Origin: Spirosoma sp. KCTC 42546
GTDB lineage: Bacteria; Bacteroidota; Bacteroidia; Cytophagales; Spirosomataceae
Assembly: GCF_006965485.1 (NCBI RefSeq)
Contig: NZ_CP041360.1
Coordinates: 2,604,001 to 2,668,000 of the forward strand
Length of the DNA stretch: 64,000 nucleotides
Direction of reading: 5' to 3'
The notes under the pieces are model-generated. The model was not told where the DNA came from, searched no databases, and was given only the letters and a program-made list of their open reading frames with translations. The position numbers and the translations under genes are program-made. Below, one piece after another: positions 17,820-26,731 of this stretch; position 1 is the first letter of the stretch, and each line of letters begins with the position of its first letter.

Positions 17820-18524
17820 TTATTGGCGTACCGGCTGGATTTTCACCGCTTTAAGCTGAATGTCATACTCCAGCCCATAGTCGAAGGCATCTTTCATATT
17901 CTGGCCGGTAAACACCGCCGGCACATGCACCAGCCGCTGTTTCTTCTGGCGTAAATCGGCTTCGCGAAGGTCAACACTACTTTGCCCCAGCAGATCATCA
18001 TCATCCAGTTTATCAACGAGTTGCAGTCCAACTCCCGACGCAACCAATCCGGCCGATACATACTTCAGGGGTGTCAGCACCTCGGTGACGGTCAGGAGCA
18101 ATCCAATCGGAATGGCAACTATGTTATGAATCTTCTGAATTTTCGAAATCGTTTCTTTGGCCTGGTTATAGTCATCGACCTCAATTAAAACGACCGATGC
18201 CACAATACGTCCATTTCGAGGCAATGCCAGACTGATCGGTTTCGCAGGATTGTGTTCGGGTGAAGCAGCGGAACGTAGATCAAGCTGTTCATCTTTCCGA
18301 ACGGTCTCAACGCCCCAGCCTCCATTAACAACAGCGACAGGCTTGTTGTTGGCGTCGTAGCTGGTTAACGAATAGGCCATCATCAGCTCATCGCGCCGAC
18401 TAATGGTTTCTTCCAGATTAACCGCTTTTAGCGAACGGGGCACCAGTTCTGCGGTGAGCGTTGGTTGGCGGGCGCAGCCTACTAGTATCAGAACCGGGAT
18501 TACACTGATTAAAATGATTCTCAT
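17820..18524 (-). CDS. Lipoprotein of unknown function
   Basis: 234 residues starting at the Met at 18524. A longer frame to 18581 adds 19 residues ahead of a perfect lipoprotein signal (ILISVIPVLILVGC), so the shorter start is preferred. The mature part has an N-terminal beta-rich region and a hydrophobic hairpin near residues 135-165 (IVAIPIGLLLTVTEVLTP). It ends in basic beta strands. No family was recognised. It lies just upstream of the large parvulin lipoprotein on the same strand, which suggests an envelope role. Confidence 0.72.
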   Translation of the reverse strand: MRIILISVIPVLILVGCARQPTLTAELVPRSLKAVNLEETISRRDELMMAYSLTSYDANNKPVAVVNGGWGVETVRKDEQLDLRSAASPEHNPAKPISLALPRNGRIVASVVLIEVDDYNQAKETISKIQKIHNIVAIPIGLLLTVTEVLTPLKYVSAGLVASGVGLQLVDKLDDDDLLGQSSVDLREADLRQKKQRLVHVPAVFTGQNMKDAFDYGLEYDIQLKAVKIQPVRQ

Positions 18525-18630
18525 GATTTTGTTAATAGTCCCGCACCGGCGGACCGGCTGATTTTTAGGATTCAGAGCCACTGGTGTGGTTATGATTTGT
18601 ACAGATTTTAATCAACTAAATCTTACCTCA

Positions 18631-18660
18631 TCTAATTATCATAAAGATCAGCGTTCTATT
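18631..18660 (-). repeat. ATAGAAC-type dispersed repeat
   Basis: On the minus strand it reads AATAGAACGCTGATCTTTAT and then GATAATTAGA, matching the copy at 2483-2505 in 18 of the first 19 core positions. It lies between the gene at 18676 and the lipoprotein gene. The internal ATG ends after four codons, so here it starts no gene. Confidence 0.65.
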
Positions 18661-18675
18661 GATTTTGTGAAAAAT

Positions 18676-19014
18676 TCATACAAAAACTTCTTCAACAATA
18701 GATGTTCCTGAGGAACCATCACCACTGGTCCACTGCCATTGCTCATGCAGACGAATTCGACCGTCGGGTAGTAATTCAGGTGCCGAAGAACAACGACCCG
18801 TCATCAACTTACCCTGACTGTTGACATGCTCATAACGCATGTCTAAAAAGCCGCCTTCCAGTACAACCGCAATCAGAAAGCCTTTGACGATGTCTCCTCC
18901 GGCATACTCAGCCCACACAAGTTTATCCTGCTGGTGATAGTGAAAAAGCGTATCACCACTTACGTCACCATTTGGTGTATTGGTAACGGATCGGAAGGTT
19001 TTGTTGTCGTACAT
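18676..19014 (-). CDS. Small MORN-like beta protein (often mislabelled N-acetylglutamate synthase)
   Basis: 112 residues with the pattern of a widespread small family: a start like YDNKTFR, then GDVSGDTLFHYHQ, GGDIVKGFLIAVV, NSQGKLMTGRC and ending RLHEQWQWTSGD. Members are often named n-acetylglutamate synthase in databases. The sequence has no GNAT acetyltransferase motif and looks like short beta-hairpins, so that name is not supported here. Function unknown, cytoplasmic. Confidence 0.8.
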   Translation of the reverse strand: MYDNKTFRSVTNTPNGDVSGDTLFHYHQQDKLVWAEYAGGDIVKGFLIAVVLEGGFLDMRYEHVNSQGKLMTGRCSSAPELLPDGRIRLHEQWQWTSGDGSSGTSIVEEVFV

Positions 19015-19032
19015 GTTTTTGATTAATGAAGA

Positions 19033-19099
19033 ATGAAGAGTGAAAAATGAAGAATAGAAAAAAGCAAGTCGAACCTATTCTTCAATCTTCACTCTTCAT
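19033..19099. repeat. 25-bp inverted repeat
   Basis: Arms 19033-19057 and 19075-19099 (ATGAAGAGTGAA core) match at 23 of 25 positions. It lies between the agmatine deiminase stop and the start of the gene at 19014 on the same strand, and probably terminates the former. Confidence 0.75.
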
Positions 19100-19102
19100 T
19101 AT

Positions 19103-20179
19103 CTAAACGCCTGGTTCCTGCTGGCTCAGGCAATGGAAACTGCCCAGCCCCCAGACAATATCGGTTGAATCAATTCCTACGATTTTACGGTCGGGGAAAC
19201 AGCTGCCGATGATATCCAGCGCTTGCTGGTCTTTAGCACAGCGGAAGGTTGGTACAATGACCGAGCCAGTTGTGATCAGGAAATTAGCGTACGAAGCGGG
19301 TAGGCGAAGGCCATCACTCACAACAGGATCGGGCATGGGTAGCTCAACGATATTGAGTTGCTTACCATTCAGCAGCCGCATTTCCTTCAGTTCTTGGTGG
19401 ATTTCCTGGAGAAACGGGTAATTGGCATCGTTTTGGTTCGATTCATACGCGGCTATGACGGTATCCTCATTGACAAAGCGAACCGTATCGTCAATGTGGC
19501 CATCGGTATCGTCGCCAACAATGCCTTCTTCCACCCAAAGTACCTGCTGTACGCCGTAGTAATCACAGAGGTACTGCTCTATTTTCGCCTGGGTCAGGTG
19601 GGCATTTCGGTTCTGGTTAAGCAAACACGCCCGGCTGGTCAATACGGTACCAGCTCCATTGAACTCCACAGAACCACCTTCCATGATGATGCCGGGTGTT
19701 ACGTAATCCAAGTTTCGATAGTGGGCAATTTCAATCGGAATCAGATCGTCGCGATCATAGGGCGGATATTTACCTCCCCAGGCGTTGTACCCCCAGTTGA
19801 CAATCATCCGTTCTTTTTTCTCAGGATTAATCAGAAAGGCCGGACCGTGATCGCGGCACCAGGAGTCGTTGGTTGGGTGGGGCAGGAGGGTAATGCGGCT
19901 CATATCGGCTCCGGCAGCCAGTAAACGTAGTTTGGCCGCCTGGATAACGATCTCGTTGTGGGCGTTAATGCATACCTGCTCACTTTCGGCAATCGCTTTG
20001 ATAAACTCAATGTAGGCCGGGAACATCAGCTCCTGTTGCTCGCGGGTCCAGGAGGCTTCGGTATGGGGCCAACTGAGCCAGGTAGCCACATGCGGGTGCC
20101 ACTCAGGCGGAAAGAAAAAGCCCTCTCGGGCCGGGATCAATGCTTGATTTGTTGTTTCAATCAATGGCTGTATATTCAT
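19103..20179 (-). CDS. aguA: Agmatine deiminase family protein
   Basis: 358 residues from the Met at 20179; the frame extends upstream to 20212, but the family's start fits the later Met. It has the guanidino-group hydrolase fold: WLSWPHTEASW, DSWCRDHGPAFL, the catalytic-region IMEGGSVEFN, and GDDTDGHIDD with the active-site His. A C-terminal catalytic Cys lies in GSFHC. It converts agmatine to N-carbamoylputrescine and ammonia, a step to putrescine. No N-carbamoylputrescine amidase is adjacent. Divergent from the LRR gene with only 38 bp between the starts. Confidence 0.9.
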   Translation of the reverse strand: MNIQPLIETTNQALIPAREGFFFPPEWHPHVATWLSWPHTEASWTREQQELMFPAYIEFIKAIAESEQVCINAHNEIVIQAAKLRLLAAGADMSRITLLPHPTNDSWCRDHGPAFLINPEKKERMIVNWGYNAWGGKYPPYDRDDLIPIEIAHYRNLDYVTPGIIMEGGSVEFNGAGTVLTSRACLLNQNRNAHLTQAKIEQYLCDYYGVQQVLWVEEGIVGDDTDGHIDDTVRFVNEDTVIAAYESNQNDANYPFLQEIHQELKEMRLLNGKQLNIVELPMPDPVVSDGLRLPASYANFLITTGSVIVPTFRCAKDQQALDIIGSCFPDRKIVGIDSTDIVWGLGSFHCLSQQEPGV

Positions 20180-20201
20180 GCGAACGTTAGAAACTCGGCA
20201 A

Positions 20202-20209
20202 CAAAAGTA
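20202..20209 (-). promoter_or_regulatory. Candidate -7 box for the agmatine deiminase gene
   Basis: On the minus strand TACTTTTG fits the Bacteroidota -7 consensus TAnnTTTG, 23 nt before the start. The -33 region would lie inside the first codons of the divergent LRR gene. Confidence 0.45.
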
Positions 20210-20217
20210 CACAAAAT

Positions 20218-23200
20218 ATGCGGCTCAACAGATGGAAACACTGGCTGTTCGTACTTGGATTTATCGTAATAAGACTTACCAACAGCTCTGCTCAGCACGG
20301 GCAAAAATTAGTAGCAGAACTGGATGTCTTACCCGGTTGGTATCCTGTTCCTCGCACGGCATCATCTGTGTTTCAGGATAATTCGTTAGCCTATCCGAAT
20401 GCCTATACAAGCTTTTCTCACCTACTCAAAAAAGTAAAGGAGGGCAGTAAAGTTGAGGCTCTGACCATTGATGGTATTATGTTGAAACAGGGTGGCCTGG
20501 CTGACTTAAGCCAGCTGCAGACGGTACGCGTGCTGACCATCAACCTGAGTGGAGCAATGCCTCTGCAAACGGATTCTTTGTTTCAGATAATTCAGAATTG
20601 GCCCGCCTTAGAGCGCCTTACTATTACGGTAAACCCTTATTTTCCCAACAAAACCGAATCTGGTGGCTTAGTAACGTTGCCCGCTGCCTTTATGCATTTT
20701 CCCAACTTGCATGACGTTCGGCTTAGTGGTTCGGGTTTCCAGTGGGACACGTCGTTCAACGCCCTGGCTGGACTGAAATCGCTTCGCTCGCTCGATATAT
20801 CCAGCTGGCAGCAAGTCAAGCCGTTGCCAATTTACTTCCCACAATTACCTCAGATTACCGCTTTACGAATCAGTGGAATAAATTTTCTGGTCAATCAGCA
20901 GACGTTCAGCAATCTCAGCACATTGAGCCAGCTGACGCTGACAAATGTTACGATTGATTCGGTTACGTTTCAGCACACCTTAACGAGTCTGTCTCGGTTG
21001 GAAACGCTGGCCCTGGAAACCATTCGTTCCTTACGGAAACTAGCGTTTAATGAGTTGAAGAATCTTAAGTCTGTTGAATTGAGCGGCAATCCAGACTTGT
21101 TGGTCGATGCGGCCACCTTTGCTGGATTGCCAGGTTTGGAACGGCTTAGCATTCGAAACCAACAGGCTATAGATATGTCCGGGTTTTGCTCGCTCACTCA
21201 GTTGCACACCTTATCCATAAGTGGGATTCGTACACCTACTCAGATTCCAGATTGTATTAGTAAGCTAGATCAGCTTACCGAATTACGAATTGAAAGCGTT
21301 CCGCTTAACCGGCTTTCTGATCGTATTGGCTCTTTAAAGCAATTACAAAAACTGAGCCTTAGCCATTGTGGACTCGATTCATTGCCAGCCACCCTTGCTC
21401 AACTAATGAACCTGAACGAACTTGGGTTAATGGGCAATAAACTACGTCAGATGCCCAACATCTGGAAGCTGACCAACTTACAGAATCTAAATATTGCCAA
21501 TAATCAATTGGTTAGTTTGCCCGAAGAGCTTGGCCGACTAACCCATTTGGAAACCCTGGCTGCTTATAATAACAAGCTAACCCAACTGCCCGCGTCGATT
21601 GGCCGGTTGGTGAACCTTCGTCTTCTTTCGCTCCAGGCTAATCAACTCGAACAGCTCCCGGAAGAACTGGGGAAACTACGGAAACTTCAGTTCCTGTCGC
21701 TGAATAACAATCAGTTAACCGGATTTCCTGCTAGTATGGGTCAACTGGATTCCCTAAAAAGATTGTTAATTGGCAACAACCGGTTGAGGAGTCTGCCTGC
21801 CACCTTTTCTCAATTGAAAAGCCTGATTGAATTACATATTGGTACCAATGAATTGACCGCGTTGCCTGCCAACTTTGGATCATTGCATACCCTAACCAAT
21901 TTAACGATTGAAACGAATCCAATCACTGAATTACCCGCATCTATTTGTGAGTTGTATGCATTAGAGTACCTAACGATTATGGGCACTCAGATCCGGCTCT
22001 TGCCTGAGCAAATTGGGGCATTGACTAAACTTCGGCAGGTGACGCTGACTAATAATGAATTAATTGCCCTCCCAACTAGCATTGGGCAATGGCAGCATGT
22101 GACAAGTATTTCGTTGGAGCGAAACCGGTTAGAGGGTTTGCCAAATTCACTTGGCCGTTTGGGCAAATTGGGGAATCTGAGAATTAGTGGAAAGGATAAG
22201 GTTGTAGAAGGCGCTATGGGGGGCATACAGCAATTGCCTGATAGTATTGTGCACTGTACACAATTGTGGGATTTACTCATTGACCGGCAACCTCAGCTCG
22301 ATGCCGACGATGTGTTTACCAAAGCTGCCCGGATGAAACGGCTAACCCACCTGAAGGTTACCAATTGTAATATCAGCAAATTACCGACTATAGATTGGAA
22401 GAATACAGCTTGGCAAATGCTGGTTCTCTCTCAGAATCTACTAACTGAATTGCCCGTGGGTCTGCTGGATGTACCTGCTTTGCAGACCCTGGCTGTGGCT
22501 GAGAATCGACTTCCTGAATCGTTGAACCGTGATTTTCATGATAAAGAATCGGTACGCGTTGCCTTTATCGAAGCAGGTTTAGTGCCACTGGAAAGTTTAA
22601 GTAAACCCAACCGAAGGGTAGCTTCTGCCTACATGCAAATGTCAGCTCATAAAGCAAGGCAGCGTGATTGGGCGGGTGTTCTGAGCGATCTGGGAAAAGC
22701 CATTGAGTACGCACCTGATACCATCCGTTCCTTTGCTTATGGGCAGCGGGCAAGCTTTCATGTTTTTCGAAAAGAATACCCCGAAGCGCTGGCTGATTAT
22801 GATAAAGCCATTCAATACGCCCCCCAGCTTCGAAAGGAAAAATTGTCGGATACGATGGCTACCACCCGGACGTTGGCTACGTACTGGCAGCAGAAAGCAT
22901 TCGTGTTAGGTATAATGGGCCAGTATGATGCGGCTCTGTCGGCTATTACGCAGGCTGAGTCGTTCCTTCCGCCAGCGGATACCTATAGCCCTCTAACTGG
23001 TCTTGTTCATACCGAGCGAGGCCGCTATCTGGCCATGAAAGATAAACTGGCCGATGCAGATTCCAGTTATCGCAAGGCGATTCGGGCGTATGAAAAATTG
23101 ATGCATCCCGATCCTGGAATCCGCCTGACAATTGTTGAACTGAGTTTGCTGACGGGGCAATATGACCGGGCGAAGCGAGCCATTGCCGATCTGCCGATGG

Positions 23201-23457
23201 ATCAGATGCGGGATGGCTATGCCACGCTGAAAGAATATCTTGAAATCTGCATAGCTGTTCTGAAGAATGAACAGACAGGTGCACAGGCTATGGAACGTCT
23301 GACAGCTTATCTGGACAAACATCCGGCTAAGATTTATGGATGGCGTTTCGATCTGTTCGACAATTGGTTGACCAAATCGAAACTGCCTACCGAAAAAATG
23401 GCAACGCTACGTCAATTAACCGATGCCACCAAAGAGCGACTGGTTAAACCCGAATGA
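20218..23457 (+). CDS. Exported leucine-rich-repeat protein with C-terminal TPR domain
   Basis: 1079 residues. A signal peptide (basic start, hydrophobic core LFVLGFIVI, cleavage near NSSAQ) is followed by an LRR array from about residue 80 to 770. Many units have the LxxLxLxxNxLxxLP pattern with a 23-residue period, most regular at about 390-650. Residues about 800-980 form TPR-like helical pairs (DWAGVLSDLGKAIEYAPD, YPEALADYDKAIQYAP, GQYDAALSAITQAES). LRR and TPR both bind proteins, so it is likely an envelope scaffold or adhesin. No GTPase or catalytic domain is present. Confidence 0.85.
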   Translation: MRLNRWKHWLFVLGFIVIRLTNSSAQHGQKLVAELDVLPGWYPVPRTASSVFQDNSLAYPNAYTSFSHLLKKVKEGSKVEALTIDGIMLKQGGLADLSQLQTVRVLTINLSGAMPLQTDSLFQIIQNWPALERLTITVNPYFPNKTESGGLVTLPAAFMHFPNLHDVRLSGSGFQWDTSFNALAGLKSLRSLDISSWQQVKPLPIYFPQLPQITALRISGINFLVNQQTFSNLSTLSQLTLTNVTIDSVTFQHTLTSLSRLETLALETIRSLRKLAFNELKNLKSVELSGNPDLLVDAATFAGLPGLERLSIRNQQAIDMSGFCSLTQLHTLSISGIRTPTQIPDCISKLDQLTELRIESVPLNRLSDRIGSLKQLQKLSLSHCGLDSLPATLAQLMNLNELGLMGNKLRQMPNIWKLTNLQNLNIANNQLVSLPEELGRLTHLETLAAYNNKLTQLPASIGRLVNLRLLSLQANQLEQLPEELGKLRKLQFLSLNNNQLTGFPASMGQLDSLKRLLIGNNRLRSLPATFSQLKSLIELHIGTNELTALPANFGSLHTLTNLTIETNPITELPASICELYALEYLTIMGTQIRLLPEQIGALTKLRQVTLTNNELIALPTSIGQWQHVTSISLERNRLEGLPNSLGRLGKLGNLRISGKDKVVEGAMGGIQQLPDSIVHCTQLWDLLIDRQPQLDADDVFTKAARMKRLTHLKVTNCNISKLPTIDWKNTAWQMLVLSQNLLTELPVGLLDVPALQTLAVAENRLPESLNRDFHDKESVRVAFIEAGLVPLESLSKPNRRVASAYMQMSAHKARQRDWAGVLSDLGKAIEYAPDTIRSFAYGQRASFHVFRKEYPEALADYDKAIQYAPQLRKEKLSDTMATTRTLATYWQQKAFVLGIMGQYDAALSAITQAESFLPPADTYSPLTGLVHTERGRYLAMKDKLADADSSYRKAIRAYEKLMHPDPGIRLTIVELSLLTGQYDRAKRAIADLPMDQMRDGYATLKEYLEICIAVLKNEQTGAQAMERLTAYLDKHPAKIYGWRFDLFDNWLTKSKLPTEKMATLRQLTDATKERLVKPE

Positions 23458-23473
23458 ACGGAATCGGAATAGA

Positions 23474-24154
23474 CTAACTAATTAACTTCTGCACAGCCTC
23501 GACCGTTAGTTGCCTAAAATCATCGACAATCAGCGCTGCACCTGTGCCGGCTAACTCATCCCGGGTATGCGTTGTTGCTACGGCTACGACGGTCATACCT
23601 GCCCGTAAACCCGCTTCAATACCCGCAAATGCATCTTCAAATACCACGCATCGGGCAGGTTCTATGCCCACGTGCTTAGCCGCTGTCAGGTAAATTTCGG
23701 GGTCGGGTTTACCCTTTTTAACCATACTGGCATCTACAATTGCATCGAAATAAGGGCGTAGCGGAAGTCCGTCGAGGGTAAACAGAACGTTGCTCTCGGG
23801 TGCCGAGGTACCCACGGCCAGTTTAACGTCCTGCGCCTTCAAGGCACTCAGAAAGTCGAGCAGACCCGGTGCTGGCTGGAGGTGCGGACGATATAACTCG
23901 CGATAAATCGCTTCTTTCTCTTCTGTCAGAACGATCAACTCCCCGGCTGAAATGGGGCGTTGAAATACATAGGCCATCGCATCGGCGGATACGCGCCCGT
24001 TGATGTTTTCAACGTATTGGTCTTTCGTAAGTGGGCGATTGTGGCGTTGGGCAAATTGTAACCACGCATTGATATGGAAATCGGTGTTGTCGATCAACAC
24101 ACCGTCCATATCGAAAAGGACAGCCCATGAACGGGCCGAAGGCGAATCGGGCAT
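23474..24154 (-). CDS. HAD-superfamily phosphatase (beta-phosphoglucomutase-like)
   Basis: 226 residues from the Met at 24154; the frame runs up to 24208 but that would overlap the upstream small gene. HAD motif I is FDMDGVLID, with both nucleophile and acid/base Asp. Motif II lies in LAVGTSAPESN, and the conserved Lys is in KKGKPDPEIY. Motif IV is VVFEDAFAGIEAG. The cap is the small helical type of subfamily IA. It hydrolyses or isomerises a small sugar phosphate in the cytoplasm. Likely cotranscribed with the small gene at 24168, which ends 13 bp upstream. Confidence 0.88.
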   Translation of the reverse strand: MPDSPSARSWAVLFDMDGVLIDNTDFHINAWLQFAQRHNRPLTKDQYVENINGRVSADAMAYVFQRPISAGELIVLTEEKEAIYRELYRPHLQPAPGLLDFLSALKAQDVKLAVGTSAPESNVLFTLDGLPLRPYFDAIVDASMVKKGKPDPEIYLTAAKHVGIEPARCVVFEDAFAGIEAGLRAGMTVVAVATTHTRDELAGTGAALIVDDFRQLTVEAVQKLIS

Positions 24155-24167
24155 AAAAACAAAAGGG

Positions 24168-24413
24168 TTAAACCTCGTTCTCTGGTGTTGGTAAAATATC
24201 TCCGGCAAGTACAGCCGCTTCGTGAAGGAGTTCAGTGGCTACCAATTCATCTGTTATGTCTTCAATGCGCTCATCAAATGCATCCAGTCCACTATCATTG
24301 GTCGACTTGGAGGCATTCATGCCTAACAGGAATTTTCCTACATACAGCAGATTAAGCGAAAAACGTAATTCGGGTAGAGCGCGACTGTGGCGGGTCCGGG
24401 GTTCGGTTTGCAT
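24168..24413 (-). CDS. Small protein of unknown function
   Basis: 81 residues, acidic in its second half (DERIEDITDELVATELLHEAAVLAGD), with helical character. Its stop lies 13 bp before the HAD start, the spacing expected within an operon. No family was recognised. The frame fills the only gap between the HAD and the DUF1080 gene, which supports it as real. Confidence 0.5.
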   Translation of the reverse strand: MQTEPRTRHSRALPELRFSLNLLYVGKFLLGMNASKSTNDSGLDAFDERIEDITDELVATELLHEAAVLAGDILPTPENEV

Positions 24414-24491
24414 AAGGTTGGAACAACCAGCGGGTGCGGTTGGGTTCGTATAGCGCGGGTTTCCACAACAACGGCCGACCGTCCACGCTAC

Positions 24492-25199
24492 TTATAACGG
24501 TTTAATCTTCAGATTGCGGAAGTAGATGGGAGCACCGGCATGCTTACCCTGTAAGCCGATATAGCCATGGAGGGGCAGATCAGCGGGTGGTTTGCTGAGC
24601 CATTCAGGCACAGGCGACCCATCGGGATTAGTTTTGGCAGACGTGAATTTCGACAGGTCTATCGTATTCACTAACTGGTTATTGAGAACGATGTAAATCA
24701 TTTTTCCCAGGCAGGTGATGGTATACCGGTTCCATTCGTCGGGCTTTTTAACTATTTGCTGTTTGATAGCGGCCTGATGGCCAAAAAAAGCACCGCACTG
24801 CCAGTTTGTTGGCGATTCGGCCCACTGTTTGGCATAATCGTCGGCAATCTGGATCTCCACGGAGTTTGGAATCCAGTTAGTGGTATCGCTGGCATGAACC
24901 ACCACGCCACTATTGGTGCCGTCGGCGGTTTTGAATAGTAAATCCAATATGAAATCGTCATAAGGCACAGCTGTCCAGATGGCTTTATCGGCAGTAGCGG
25001 TCAGAATACCGCCATCATCAATGCTCCAAACGCCTTTTGGAAAACCAGCATCCGAGAGATCACTGGCGAAGAGCGGTCTCCAGCCGGGCCCGCTGGAGTT
25101 AGGATGGCCTTTGGGAGGTATACTGACTGTTGGCGCTTGGGCTAATAACTGACCGGCTAAGGCCATTAAAAAGACAGAAAGCAAAAGGTTTTTTTTCAT
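24492..25199 (-). CDS. Secreted DUF1080 (3-keto-disaccharide hydrolase family) protein
   Basis: 235 residues from the Met at 25199. The frame extends to 25289, but the upstream part runs through a hairpin and places 30 residues before a clean signal peptide (LLLSVFLMALAGQLLAQ). The mature part is a single DUF1080 beta-jelly-roll: GVWSIDDGGILTATAD, FILDLLFKTADGTNSGVVVH, WNRYTITCLGKMIYIVLNN and GYIGLQGK. Proteins of this family act on 3-keto-glycosides or bind glycans in the periplasm. A larger DUF1080 fusion lies at 28216. Confidence 0.87.
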   Translation of the reverse strand: MKKNLLLSVFLMALAGQLLAQAPTVSIPPKGHPNSSGPGWRPLFASDLSDAGFPKGVWSIDDGGILTATADKAIWTAVPYDDFILDLLFKTADGTNSGVVVHASDTTNWIPNSVEIQIADDYAKQWAESPTNWQCGAFFGHQAAIKQQIVKKPDEWNRYTITCLGKMIYIVLNNQLVNTIDLSKFTSAKTNPDGSPVPEWLSKPPADLPLHGYIGLQGKHAGAPIYFRNLKIKPL

Positions 25200-25244
25200 G
25201 AAAGGGGTTCTTGAACGGCTAGTTGCTTTACAAATAACAGATTT

Positions 25245-25311
25245 TAACGACAGAGACACAAAAGACACGGAGGTTTTAGTTTTCTCCATGCCCTTTGTGT
25301 CTCTGTCGTTA
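25245..25311. repeat. 18-bp inverted repeat, CACAGAG-related
   Basis: Arms 25245-25262 (TAACGACAGAGACACAAA) and 25294-25311 are exact complements with a 31-nt loop. It lies between mnmA and the DUF1080 gene on the minus strand and probably terminates mnmA. The GACAGAGACACA arm resembles the CACAGAGGCACAG repeat at 59387. Confidence 0.75.
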
Positions 25312-25336
25312 CTCGATCTATAGGTTCAACCAGTAA

Positions 25337-26500
25337 CTAAACCGCGCTGGTTGCTGCGACCAGTTGATTGTCCTGCGCTTCGCTTTGCCGAACGTCGTTT
25401 TGACGGAAGCTTTTCATGATCCAGCCGCCACCAATGACGTCGTCGCCTTCATAGAAAACGGCAGCCTGACCCGGAGCAATAGCCGACACGCCTTCGCTGA
25501 ACAGCACTTCGATTTTGTCGCCAGATTGCGAAATCGTAGCGGGCGTGCCGGGGTCTTTGTAGCGCACTTTGGTTACCGTTTCGAGTGGCCCATTGATGTG
25601 GTCGTACTTTTGTAGATTTAATTTGCTGACAATCATGCCATCGCGGAACAGGTCTTTGTCGACTCCCAAAACCACCTCGTTGGTGTCTTTCCGGATTTCG
25701 GTGACGAACATCGGTTGGCCAAATGCCATACCTAGCCCTTTGCGTTGGCCAATGGTATAGAACGGATAGCCCTGGTGTTTGCCCAGCACTTTGCCCGTGC
25801 CTTCCATAACGAAATTTCCACCGGCAACTTCAGCTTCCAGACCCGGCATGCGTCGTTTCAAAAAGCCCCGGTAATCGTTGTCAGGAACAAAGCAGATTTC
25901 ATAGGATTCTGATTTAGTGACCAATTCCATGAAGCCCCGTTCTTTTGCCATTTCGCGAATTTCGGATTTGCGCAAATGCCCCAGCGGTAATTTCGTCCGG
26001 CTCAAACTCTCCTGCGAAACACCCCACAGCACATACGATTGATCTTTCAGCGAGTCAATGCCTTTGGATAAAACAAATCGGCCGCCTTCTTCTCGAATAT
26101 GGGCATAGTGGCCCGTTGCAATTGATTCACAGTCAAGCCGGTCGGCCCGGCGAAGCAGGGCATCCCATTTGATGTGGGTATTGCACATAACGCACGGATT
26201 GGGTGTCCGGCCTTCGAGGTATTCACCTGTAAAGTGGTCGATTACGGCATCACCAAATTCTTCCCGAATGTCCAGAATATAATGGGGGAAACCGAGACTG
26301 ACGGCAATATTGCGGGCGTCGTTGATGCTGTCGAGGCTGCAACAGCCGGTTTCTTTTTTTGTGCCACCTGAGGATGCGTAATCCCAGGTTTTCATGGTCA
26401 TGCCAATGACCTCGTAGCCTTCTTCGTGCAGCAACACCGCTGCCAATGAAGAGTCAATGCCACCACTCATGGCGACAAGAATTCGTCCGTGTTTGCTCAT
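25337..26500 (-). CDS. mnmA: tRNA-specific 2-thiouridylase
   Basis: 387 residues. The PP-loop SGGIDS (12-17) binds ATP. The two catalytic cysteines are in NPCVMCN (Cys103) and SYEICFVPD (Cys203). GHYAH (130-134) and DQSYVLWGV (153-161) are conserved tRNA and ATP contacts. It inserts sulfur at uridine 34 of Lys, Glu and Gln tRNAs. A short C-terminal tail beyond the beta-barrel is not conserved. Confidence 0.96.
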   Translation of the reverse strand: MSKHGRILVAMSGGIDSSLAAVLLHEEGYEVIGMTMKTWDYASSGGTKKETGCCSLDSINDARNIAVSLGFPHYILDIREEFGDAVIDHFTGEYLEGRTPNPCVMCNTHIKWDALLRRADRLDCESIATGHYAHIREEGGRFVLSKGIDSLKDQSYVLWGVSQESLSRTKLPLGHLRKSEIREMAKERGFMELVTKSESYEICFVPDNDYRGFLKRRMPGLEAEVAGGNFVMEGTGKVLGKHQGYPFYTIGQRKGLGMAFGQPMFVTEIRKDTNEVVLGVDKDLFRDGMIVSKLNLQKYDHINGPLETVTKVRYKDPGTPATISQSGDKIEVLFSEGVSAIAPGQAAVFYEGDDVIGGGWIMKSFRQNDVRQSEAQDNQLVAATSAV

Positions 26501-26731
26501 TTTTGTATCCGCAAGGGGTCAAAGCCCTCCGATTTGATATGCTGGTAAAATTACCTGGTACGTAGCCAACAACTGAACGAAGCGATTTGGTTTCCGATAA
26601 AAGCCGGTAAAAAGTGATAGAGGCAGATCTTCCACATGCCCGTGCCCACCTGAGCCGGTAAGTGGATCGACATAGAATGCTGGCTCTACAGCCGGAAGCC
26701 AGATAGATGTTGTAAGTGGTTCATCATGCGT

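Noticed and set aside
18676..19014. N-acetylglutamate synthase as product name
   Set aside because: The name is common for this family in databases, but no acetyltransferase motif is visible and the length is too small for the enzyme.
26519..26731. Open frame of 70 codons directly after the stop of the GH71/99-like gene, in the same frame
   Set aside because: It has no start codon and resembles no family I recognise. A frame of this length without stops can occur by chance, and the GH protein is complete without it. Read-through cannot be excluded.
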